A DNA stretch of 64,000 nucleotides. It comes from Lentilactobacillus parabuchneri DSM 5707 = NBRC 107865 (GTDB lineage Bacteria; Bacillota; Bacilli; Lactobacillales; Lactobacillaceae). Both the position numbers and the translations under genes were made by a program. Location: positions 62,001-126,000 of the forward strand of contig NZ_AZGK01000003.1 in assembly GCF_001435315.1 (NCBI RefSeq), read 5' to 3'. The notes under the pieces were generated by a model, which had not been told where the DNA came from, did no database searches, and was given only the letters and a program-made list of their open reading frames with translations. Shown one piece after another: positions 45,102 through 53,600 of this stretch (position 1 is the stretch's first letter; each line of letters starts with the position of its first letter).

Positions 45102-46025
45102 ATGGGTGCATTAAATAAAAAGGTTAGAATTATGATTCTTTCGGTGCTGACGGTTATCCTGTCAATTTCGTTTTTTGGCGGCGTCAAAGCATCTGCAAGT
45201 ACAACAATCATTCCAGATATTTCCGAGTGGCAGGGTAAACTGACCAGCACCCAAGTTTCCAACTTAAAGGGGCAGGTTTCATTTATCATTAATCGGCGTC
45301 AATACGGTGCCAATTACCAAGATAAGTATGCGACGAACAATACAAATTTGTATGATCAATACGGGATTCCGTTTGGCGAATACGATTACGCAACTTTCAC
45401 CAGTGCCGCCAGTGCCCGCAATGAAGCCAACGTTTTTTATCAACACTCAAACAAGGACGCTAAGTTCTATGTCCTTGACTATGAAGAAAACGACGTCACT
45501 TCTGGAACGACGAACGCTGCCGTAAAGGCGTGGTATAATCAAATGCGTTCACTGACCAGCAAGAAGCTTGTTTTCTACTCATATCAATCATTTGCGACGG
45601 CACATGCCAATACTGCGCGTAAGAGTTTTGATGCGCAGTGGATCGCCAATTACTCGTCGCGACCAACTATTCAAACGGATCTTTGGCAATACACCAACAA
45701 AAAGTATGTTCCAGCATTGAAGGAGTCAGTTGACGCCAGCACAATTTTAAATTCCAGCAAGCCAATCACTTGGTGGATCGGTGGTGCGCAGTCTGAAGAC
45801 GTTGCTCAACCAACCTATTTCACTGATGTTGTGACAAGCGTTAAGGCCCTTAAGAAGATTTATTTATATGATTCAACGAGCTTTAAAAAAGCCAATCGGG
45901 TCGTTAAAGTCAACGCCGGGACAAAGGTTGCCGTTAGCTCCGTGCATAAACGGGCCAGTGGATCGTATTATTTTGAAACAGCAGACGGGCGTTATCTGAC
46001 TGCTAATAAGAATTATGTTCAGTAA
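45102..46025 (+). CDS. Secreted GH25 lysozyme (muramidase)
   Basis: A 307-residue protein with a signal peptide (cleavage near VKASAST, about residue 33). The GH25 domain opens with IPDISEWQG (catalytic-site Asp) and has YVLDYEEND with the catalytic Glu. It cleaves the beta-1,4 bond between MurNAc and GlcNAc in peptidoglycan. The last 60 residues (SVKALKKIYLYDSTSF and onward) look like a single wall-binding SH3-like or DUF5776-like repeat. I place the start at ATG 45102 with GGAG upstream; the 21 codons before it are not signal-peptide-like. A lipoprotein gene follows after 26 bases. Confidence 0.85.
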   Translation: MGALNKKVRIMILSVLTVILSISFFGGVKASASTTIIPDISEWQGKLTSTQVSNLKGQVSFIINRRQYGANYQDKYATNNTNLYDQYGIPFGEYDYATFTSAASARNEANVFYQHSNKDAKFYVLDYEENDVTSGTTNAAVKAWYNQMRSLTSKKLVFYSYQSFATAHANTARKSFDAQWIANYSSRPTIQTDLWQYTNKKYVPALKESVDASTILNSSKPITWWIGGAQSEDVAQPTYFTDVVTSVKALKKIYLYDSTSFKKANRVVKVNAGTKVAVSSVHKRASGSYYFETADGRYLTANKNYVQ

Positions 46026-46051
46026 TCTGGACAACAACCTGGAGGTCAATC

Positions 46052-46867
46052 ATGAAACTTTATAAATTAGGTGGCGTTTTATTACTGAGTCTGGTTCTTG
46101 TCGGCTGTAGTAATGGCAATTCCAGTAAGCAAAGTTCTAACAATGCGTCCAAAAGCGATATGCAAAATTCCAGCAGTACCGCCAGCAGTTCGAGCCAACA
46201 ACCTGTTTCTGCATCCAGCACTTCAAGTGCCAATCACGCACAATCCGATAGTCAATCGTATGATTTCTCATCGTTGACCAAGGATCTTTCAAGCAAATTG
46301 AGTGATACATTATTACCACAGAATTCTGGCTTGAGCGACACATCGAAAAATGTCCATATCAGATACAACGGAAATTCTGCGAACAGTAACATTTACTATA
46401 GCCTTGGAGACAGCGCATTGGCGTTGAATGATCCAAGTCTTAAAAGCGAAACACCTTACGCAGTATTAAGTAAACGAAGCTATTCATCATCATCTGAGGC
46501 TCAGAGTCATTTGGATTACACAGCTGCCTCAGAGATTAAGGGCCTGCCAAAGGTTGACCTTGGCCATTCGATTGTCGGACACACCCAATCAGGCGCCGGC
46601 CAGCAGTATATTTCCTGGAATGAAGGGAATTGGTCGATCAGCGTTCACGGAAGTCCAGTTAACAATACCACGCCTAAGAAGTTAGCTGTTTCAAGCGTGT
46701 CAATGTTTGAAAATTATGCCTTGCCGGCTCCAAATACCCAGGGCGTTGTTAAATTCAATGTGGGTAGTCAATCACAAGTGATTACCTGGCAAAATGGCAG
46801 TGTTGTCTACCGCCTCCGTGCCAACGATCCAGCGACTGCGATTAAAATGGCAGCCAGCATGAAATAA
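46052..46867 (+). CDS. Hypothetical lipoprotein
   Basis: A 271-residue lipoprotein with lipobox LVGC (Cys at about residue 19). A Ser/Asn/Gln-rich linker (to about residue 70) follows, then a globular domain of about 200 residues with no motif I know. CTGGAGG precedes the ATG, 26 bases after the lysozyme gene, so co-expression is likely. A weak hairpin and T7 at about 46882-46915 may end the transcript. It may act in the envelope with the lysozyme; not demonstrable here. Confidence 0.75.
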   Translation: MKLYKLGGVLLLSLVLVGCSNGNSSKQSSNNASKSDMQNSSSTASSSSQQPVSASSTSSANHAQSDSQSYDFSSLTKDLSSKLSDTLLPQNSGLSDTSKNVHIRYNGNSANSNIYYSLGDSALALNDPSLKSETPYAVLSKRSYSSSSEAQSHLDYTAASEIKGLPKVDLGHSIVGHTQSGAGQQYISWNEGNWSISVHGSPVNNTTPKKLAVSSVSMFENYALPAPNTQGVVKFNVGSQSQVITWQNGSVVYRLRANDPATAIKMAASMK

Positions 46868-47006
46868 GCAAGATATGAATAATCAGGTTTCCGGATGATG
46901 GAGGCCTGTTTTTTTGTGCGCCCGAATGGTTGGTGACTCCGACATTGCAACAAGTTGCTTGTTAGCATAAAATGACTACATGAATCTAAAAAGTGAGGAA
47001 GTCTCA

Positions 47007-47501
47007 ATGTCAATCCGATATGAAATGGCAACTCAAGCACAGCTGCCAAGAATTGTTGAAATTTATAACCAAATTATTCCCAGTCGCCTGGCAACCGCTG
47101 ATCTTGAACCGGTTTCCGTGGCGTCACGACAAGCTTGGTTTAACGCGTTTAATCCTGATACGCGACCACTTTGGGTTATGAAGGATGGAACCCAAATCGC
47201 CGGTTGGGTCGGGTTGGAGTCCTTTTACGGCCGGCCGGCATACCACAAAACTGCTGAGATCAGCATTTACATCGATGAGAATTTTCGTCACCGGGGATTA
47301 GGACAACAGACAATTGATTTCGTGACGAAACAACTCCCTGACTTGGGGCTTGACGGGTTGGTGGCCTTTATTTTTAGTCATAATACCCCAAGCCAGAAGC
47401 TGTTTAAACACAACGGCTTTGAGGTGTGGGGGCATCTTCCCGATGTGGCGGAAATGGACGGGAAGCGTCGGAGCTTAGACATTTTGGGCAAACATTTTTA
47501 A
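47007..47501 (+). CDS. GNAT-family N-acetyltransferase (PAT-like)
   Basis: A 164-residue GNAT. The acetyl-CoA loop is RHRGLGQQ (about residues 94-101). The order of blocks (IVEIYNQIIPSRLATADLEP at the N-terminus, AEISIYIDENF, IFSHNTPSQKLFKHNGFEVWG at the C-terminus) is that of phosphinothricin-acetyltransferase-like enzymes, often active on methionine sulfoximine or amino acid analogues. The ATG at 47007 has GAGGAAG upstream, and the frame before it is non-coding. Single gene; substrate unknown. Confidence 0.85.
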   Translation: MSIRYEMATQAQLPRIVEIYNQIIPSRLATADLEPVSVASRQAWFNAFNPDTRPLWVMKDGTQIAGWVGLESFYGRPAYHKTAEISIYIDENFRHRGLGQQTIDFVTKQLPDLGLDGLVAFIFSHNTPSQKLFKHNGFEVWGHLPDVAEMDGKRRSLDILGKHF

Positions 47502-47578
47502 CTGATTGGAGTGGCTGGTAAATAAGACGGACCCGGTTAAAATACAATATCAGATTCAGAAACAATAATGAGTCAGTC

Positions 47579-47610
47579 AAAGCACGGTGCCAATGGGTTC
47601 CGTGCTTTTT
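47579..47610 (+). terminator. Terminator of the acetyltransferase gene
   Basis: AAAGCACGG pairs with CCGTGCTTT, then T. Confidence 0.8.
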
Positions 47611-47634
47611 ATTTGAAATAATTTAGACAGATGC

Positions 47635-47689
47635 TTGCATTTTCTAAGCTACATCTGTAAACTAGTAGTTGTTAAGAGTTACAAATGTA
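47635..47689 (+). promoter_or_regulatory. Copper-responsive promoter with two cop boxes
   Basis: TTGCAT (47635-47640) and TAAACT (47658-47663) are 17 bases apart. Two TACAnnTGTA boxes, TACATCTGTA (47650-47659) and TACAAATGTA (47680-47689), are 30 bases apart, one in the spacer and -10, the other downstream. This is the standard CopY operator layout. Confidence 0.88.
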
Positions 47690-47720
47690 AACTTTAAATT
47701 AAAAAATGAGGTTAATTAAT

Positions 47721-48164
47721 ATGATAGATGCAAAAAATGTAACCATTACCGATTCTGAGTGGGAAGTGATGCGGGCAATTTGGACGATGGGCCAACCAAC
47801 CAGCCGTGAATTAATTGATGCAATGGCTGAGCTTCAGGGCTGGTCGGACTCAACCACGAAGACGCTGCTTCATCGATTGATTAAAAAAGAGGCGGTTGAA
47901 CAGGTTGGAGATACGCGCCCATACACGTTCGAACCGGTTGTTGGTGAAAAAGAATCGATGTCTGCTGCAGCCGATGACTTATTCGACCATATGTGTGCGA
48001 TGAGGGCCGGGTCAACGATTGCTCAAGTGATTAAGACCCGGGAACTTTCGAAAAAAGATATTGCGGAATTACAGCGGATTTTGGCTGAGAAAGAAAAGAC
48101 CGCTCCAGATATGGTGCAGTGCAACTGTTTACCAGGGAAAATGACATGCGAGGAGGATGGTTGA
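47721..48164 (+). CDS. copY: CopY-family copper-responsive repressor
   Basis: A 147-residue protein of the BlaI/MecI/CopY class. The winged helix (ITDSEWEVMRAIWTMGQPTSRELI to STTKTLLHRLIKK) binds the cop boxes, and a helical dimerisation region follows. The metal tail reads QCNCLPGKMTC, that is CxC followed by a single Cys, whereas Enterococcus CopY has CxCxxxxCxC, so one ligand is missing or replaced. The ATG at 47721 has GAGGT upstream. The CopB gene starts one base after its stop. Confidence 0.9.
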   Translation: MIDAKNVTITDSEWEVMRAIWTMGQPTSRELIDAMAELQGWSDSTTKTLLHRLIKKEAVEQVGDTRPYTFEPVVGEKESMSAAADDLFDHMCAMRAGSTIAQVIKTRELSKKDIAELQRILAEKEKTAPDMVQCNCLPGKMTCEEDG

Positions 48165-48165
48165 A

Positions 48166-50382
48166 ATGGCAAATATGAAGGATGACATGAATGATATGGA
48201 TCACTCAAAAATGGATCATATGGATCATGATATGAATGGCATGGATCATTCTAAGATGAATCACGATATGAGCAGCATGGACCATTCAAAGATGGGACAT
48301 CATGATATGAGCGGCATGGACCATTCGAAGATGGACCACATGGATATGTCCGGTATGGATCACGATAATATGGACATGGGTGGCGACATGATGATGCATG
48401 GCGGTCAGATGATGCATATGGGAAATTTGAAGCAGAAGTTCTGGGTATCGGTTGTTTTGGCCATTCCAGTCTTGCTGCTGGCACCAATTATGGGATTGAA
48501 TGTTTCGATCCTCAATTTCCACGCACCCCTGATCGAAGGCATCGTGATTCTGCTCTTTGACACGGCCCTGTACTTTTATGGTGGGGCACCGTTTCTAAAG
48601 GGCGCTGGCGCTGAAGTTAAAAGTAAGGCGCCGGCAATGATGACCTTGATTACATTAGGAATTTCGGTTTCATATTTCTATAGCATTTACGCATTCATCG
48701 CCAATAATTTCTTAAATCCGGCTACCCACGTGATGGACTTTTCGTTTGAACTGGCCACTTTGATTTTAATCATGTTGCTGGGCCACTGGTTGGAAATGAA
48801 CGCTGTGATGGGTGCCGGTGATGCGGTTGAAAAGATGGCGGCGTTACTTCCAAAGACGGCGCACCTGGTGACGGATGATGGTCAAACCAAGGATGTAGAA
48901 GTGTCTGACTTACAGGTTGGCCAAAAGTTTCAAGTTCGCTCCGGTGAAAGCATTCCAGCCGACGGAACAATCATCAATGGCCAATCGACTGTCAATGAAG
49001 CCTTGGTTACCGGTGAATCCGCCGCAGTTACCAAAAATGTTGGCGACAAAGTGATTGGCGGGGCAACCAATAATAACGGCACCCTGACCGTTGAAATTAC
49101 CGGTACCGGTGAATCCGGCTACCTATCACAAGTGATGAAAATGGTTCAAGAAGCGCAGAAGTCCAAGTCAAAAGCCGAGGACCGCGCCGATTTGGTTGCC
49201 AAATATTTGTTCTACGCTGCCGTATCTGTTGGAATCATTGCCTTTTTCGCTTGGCTGCCACAGGGGCTCTCCGTTGGTTTAACCCGGATGGTCACCGTCT
49301 TTGTGATTGCCTGTCCCCATGCATTAGGGGTTGCCATTCCATTGGTAGTTGCGCGATCAACTTCCATTGGTGCGCAAAATGGTCTGCTTGTCCGAAATCG
49401 GCAGGCAATTGAAGCCAGCCAACACATTAGCCACGTCTTACTGGATAAAACGGGGACGCTGACTGAAGGGAAGTTTACTGTGAACGCCCTCGTGCCAAAC
49501 GATGGCGTTGACGAAACCAGTTTGTTAAGCGATTTAGCAGCCCTTGAAAGCAACTCAACGCATCCGCTGGCCCAAGCAATTTTGGCTAAGGCAGAAGAAA
49601 AGGGTGTTCAGGTTATTGCAGCTGAAAAATCGCAGAACATCCCCGGAGTTGGCATTTCCGGCGAGATTAACGGAACGACGTACACAATTGTTAATGGCAA
49701 TTATTTGACCAAGAATGGGTTTAAATTCGACACCACGGTTGCCGATCAATGGGCCGCAAAGGGAAATTCGGTCAGCTTCTTACTTTCCGACAACCAGGTT
49801 CTGGGAATGGTGGCTGAAGGAGATACCATTAAGCCAGGTGCCAAAGCGTTAATTGCCGGTTTGAAGAAACGTGGCATTACACCAGTGATGCTGACAGGAG
49901 ATAATCAAAAGGCTGCTGAACACGTTGCCGATTTGCTGGGCCTCGATGAGTTTCATGCCGGCCTGTTGCCTGACGATAAACAAAAGATCGTTGGTGACTA
50001 TCAGGCAAAAGGCAACCACGTCATGATGGTTGGTGATGGTGTGAACGATGCGCCTAGTTTGGCAGAAGCCAATATTGGGGTCGCGATTGGTGCCGGAACC
50101 GACGTTGCGATTGATTCCGCTGACGTGATTCTGGTCAAATCAGAGCCAAGTGATATTCTCCACTTCCTTGATTTAGCCAAGATTACCAACCGCAAGATGG
50201 TTCAAAACCTCTGGTGGGGAGCTGGCTATAACATCGTTGCCATTCCACTTGCCGCTGGAATTCTAGCATTTGCGGGCATCATTCTTGACCCAGCTGTCGG
50301 AGCTGCTGTTATGGCGATGTCGACGATTATCGTTGCGCTTAATGCAATGGGATTAACGGCTGAAAAAATTCAAAACAACTAA
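48166..50382 (+). CDS. copB: Copper-exporting P1B-type ATPase, CopB type
   Basis: A 738-residue heavy-metal ATPase. The cytoplasmic N-terminus (about 90 residues) is almost only Met, Asp, His, Gly and Lys in repeats like MDHSKMDHMD, a copper/silver-binding arm in place of CxxC domains. Eight helices carry the CPH motif (IACPHALG, about residue 382), which marks the CopB subclass. Also present are DKTGTLTEG (phosphorylated Asp at about residue 427), STHPLAQA and GDGVNDAPSL. It pumps copper out of the cell. I start at ATG 48166, 9 bases after GGAGG. Operon with copY. Confidence 0.95.
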   Translation: MANMKDDMNDMDHSKMDHMDHDMNGMDHSKMNHDMSSMDHSKMGHHDMSGMDHSKMDHMDMSGMDHDNMDMGGDMMMHGGQMMHMGNLKQKFWVSVVLAIPVLLLAPIMGLNVSILNFHAPLIEGIVILLFDTALYFYGGAPFLKGAGAEVKSKAPAMMTLITLGISVSYFYSIYAFIANNFLNPATHVMDFSFELATLILIMLLGHWLEMNAVMGAGDAVEKMAALLPKTAHLVTDDGQTKDVEVSDLQVGQKFQVRSGESIPADGTIINGQSTVNEALVTGESAAVTKNVGDKVIGGATNNNGTLTVEITGTGESGYLSQVMKMVQEAQKSKSKAEDRADLVAKYLFYAAVSVGIIAFFAWLPQGLSVGLTRMVTVFVIACPHALGVAIPLVVARSTSIGAQNGLLVRNRQAIEASQHISHVLLDKTGTLTEGKFTVNALVPNDGVDETSLLSDLAALESNSTHPLAQAILAKAEEKGVQVIAAEKSQNIPGVGISGEINGTTYTIVNGNYLTKNGFKFDTTVADQWAAKGNSVSFLLSDNQVLGMVAEGDTIKPGAKALIAGLKKRGITPVMLTGDNQKAAEHVADLLGLDEFHAGLLPDDKQKIVGDYQAKGNHVMMVGDGVNDAPSLAEANIGVAIGAGTDVAIDSADVILVKSEPSDILHFLDLAKITNRKMVQNLWWGAGYNIVAIPLAAGILAFAGIILDPAVGAAVMAMSTIIVALNAMGLTAEKIQNN

Positions 50383-50402
50383 AAATATCATCATTAATGA
50401 TT

Positions 50403-50441
50403 AACAGAACGGGTATGCTTTCCATAACCGTTCTGTTTTTT
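50403..50441 (+). terminator. Terminator of the cop operon
   Basis: AACAGAACGG pairs with CCGTTCTGTT, then T4-6. Confidence 0.88.
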
Positions 50442-50532
50442 CGTCCTCTGATAATGGGTTTGTAATGTAAAAAAGCGTGAAAACGTATCATATAGGCGTA
50501 CAATCATTACTGATGCATTATTTTTATACCCC

Positions 50533-50541
50533 TGCTATAAT
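50533..50541 (+). promoter_or_regulatory. Extended -10 promoter of the surface protein gene
   Basis: TGCTATAAT is an extended -10 element 93 bases before the ATG, leaving a leader of about 85 bases with AT-rich sequence and GGAGGGG as ribosome site. Confidence 0.55.
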
Positions 50542-50633
50542 TACATTGTCAAATAAATGATACCTATATTGCTAAGAAGAGGGACACGTTGTTCAGTATT
50601 TGATAGGTACTGACAATATGGAGGGGATTTAAA

Positions 50634-53600
50634 ATGAGTCATTCAAGACGAAAGATGCTTCAGGAAACCACCGTTTCAGCAAAGCATTTTAAAATGTATA
50701 AGGCTGGCAAGCAATGGATGATCGCCGGCTTAACGATTGCAGCATTCGGAGTCGGTAGCCAAATGGGGATGGCTAAACAGGCCAGTGCCGAAACGGTACC
50801 GACAACGGAAAACACAACGGCTGCGAATACTACAACGGCCAAAGCAACGACTCAAGCAACAGCGCCAACAGTCAACACACAATCAGCACAACCCACCGAA
50901 TCAACACCCACTGCAACTGCAGTAGCCTCCGTTGATCAAAAGACGCCGGCCACACAGCAGGACCAGTTTGCGACTTCTGCAACAAATTCGCAGGTGAAGT
51001 CAGCTGCACAGCCAGTATCACAGACAGCTCCAAGTGAGAGCTCAGCAAAGACGAATGATGCGCAACCGGCTACGTCCACTCAACAACCTCAACAAGTAAA
51101 AGACGAAAAAACGCCGGACAATAGTGCTCAACAGGCTTCAAACGATCAGGCGACGAACAAGCAAAGTACGCCGCAAGCCAACCAAACAAATGATGACGCC
51201 ACAACAACCAAACAAACGACTCAACCTGTATCGACAAATCAAGCTGCCAAGGATCAAAAAGCCGATGATCAAAAAACAGCGGCAACAACGGAAGATACCC
51301 AGAAAGCCACTGCAGATCAACCGGTTAATGCTGATGATTTGACCTACGATCAGGCGGTCAACGTTTATAACAGTAGTAAACAATTGTACGGGATTATCAC
51401 CAATCAGCTGAGTCAGGCCAAAAGTGACTATGACCAACAATTAGCTGTCTACAAGGACAAATTGGCTGCTTATAACAAAGCCAGCGAGGCCTATCAGAAT
51501 AACCAGAATCAATATGGTAAAGACAAAGCCGGTTATGATCAAGCCAAAGCAGAATATGAAGCTGCAAAGACCGCTTATGAAACCAAGAAAACCGAATATG
51601 ATCGGCTGAAAGCTTTGAACGAAAAGACAGCGGCAGATTACACGGCTGCTAAGAATAAGGCTGAAGAAGCCGTGGCAAGCGAGACCGCTCAAAAGGGTCT
51701 TTACGACGCCGCATTGGCGAAATACGAAACTGCCCGCCAGGCCTACGAACAAGCCCGAACTGAGTATGAAAAGGGTCAAGGCAGCCAAACTGACGCCCAA
51801 TTTAATACGATTGTTGAGCGCTACAATTCTACCAAGGCCGATTACGATAAGACCAACACCGAGTTTCAAAATGTTAAAACAACCTATGAGGCAGTCAAAA
51901 AACAAGTTGCTGATTTACAGCAACCGTTTAAAAATGCCGACGCAACTCAAAAACAAATTAATGAGCAATTTGCTGCGATTAATAGTGAGTACACAGCGCT
52001 TCAGGACCAATACCAAAAAGCGCATAGTACCTTTGCGACTCTTGAGGACCAATTTACCAAAGCGGGCGTTGATTTTATCAACCAAACAGCCGAATTTGAT
52101 AAGCTGAAGGCTGATTATGAAACGGTTAAAGCCGCCCATGATGCTTTGGCGGAGCGATACAGTGTTGCCCAAGGGGCGTATGATACGCTGGCTGATCGAT
52201 TAACAGCACTTAATGAACAGTACGAAATCGAGCTGAAAAACTACCAGGCTGAAAAGAAAATTTGGGATGAGGCCTATGCCAAAGCGATGAAATTTGAACA
52301 ATCCGTTGCTGAAAGTTTGCCTGAAAAGACGGCCAACCCGGTTCTGCCTGGGTTACAGCTCAGTACGACCGATCAAATGGTCAATATCGGCGATAACGGG
52401 GTATTTAACCTTCACTTTGACGCCAACGGCATTCGCACGATTTATACGAACGCTGACCTAGTGGTGAGCTTCCCCAAAGATGCTGGGATTCTGGTAGACA
52501 CCAGTGATTTGAGTCGTTATCAAATTGGCGGGACCACGCCAACTTACGATGCGACCACAAAAACGTTGACGTATCATTGGGATTCCCTTGATAGCGGACT
52601 TTCTCAGGACCTTCACTACTCGTATTTGACCGACAAAGCGAGCCTGGCAAACAATCAAGTTGTCCAGATGGGGGTTTCATTTAAAGCCGATGAGCTTCAA
52701 AATCCGGTCCAAGTAAACGCTAACCAACAATTGGCGATTTCAAATACCGCCATGATTACCAATCAACCGTCAAACACCTATACAGACGAGTTTGGCAAGG
52801 AATACAAGAATCCGGCGCCGGGTGATACGGCGATTTGGAACGTCATCGTAAGTATCCCAACTTCTCAACCAAAAGTGGGGCTGCTCGAACCTGATACGCC
52901 AATTGACATTTATTACTACGTTGCCGGTTCACAGAGTTACGTGGGGCTGACCAAAGCGACACCTGAAAACGGGTTGGTAGATACACCACCCGAAATCTCA
53001 AAGGGTGAGCTTCCTGACGGCACGCCAGCTACTATTTTGAAGTGGACCTTTAAGGCCGCTGACATTGCTGGACAACTGGCCAATGATCAAACCATGAAGT
53101 TCCAAGTGATTGCCAAGGTTGACAAGACCGCTGAGAACTTCCAATGGGTCAAAACGGATGTTGGAATTGGCTTAACATTTCTTGGTGGTCAACCAGTGAC
53201 GCAAAAAAATACCAACAAAATTGCCGCCACCATGGTCCTGCCACATGACCCGGCAACTTGGAATATTCCATACGGAAGTTGGGTTCCAATGGCGCATTAC
53301 GGTTCGGCCGATGGTGTTGGTAACCTTGCCGGAATCAAATTGTTGAATCCGGATCCGCAAGTTTATTCAGATTCAAATGCGCTGTTAAAATTCTATGACA
53401 CACTGGTGCCAATCTTTATGTCAAGTGATGTTGACGGTGAGTTACCGGAAAGCGAACGATTACGGGATTTCAACTACTATGCGCTTCATCAGACGATTGA
53501 CCCCAGAGAAGATTTGAACCAGATTATTATTCACAATTTTGTTTATCAGCCAACCGGAAATGTCAAAAGTTCTAAAGCGCCGACCGGGGCCAGAAATCAA

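Noticed and set aside
48180-48420. Tandem DNA repeat or CRISPR-like array of GATCA-rich units
   Set aside because: These are codons for the MDHSKM repeats of the CopB N-terminus; the frame is intact and there are no spacers.
51441-51905. Long minus-strand ORF opposite the adhesin coiled coil
   Set aside because: Arises from the repetitive Lys/Ala/Tyr codons of the plus-strand gene; no start context, and similar shadows occur all along this gene.
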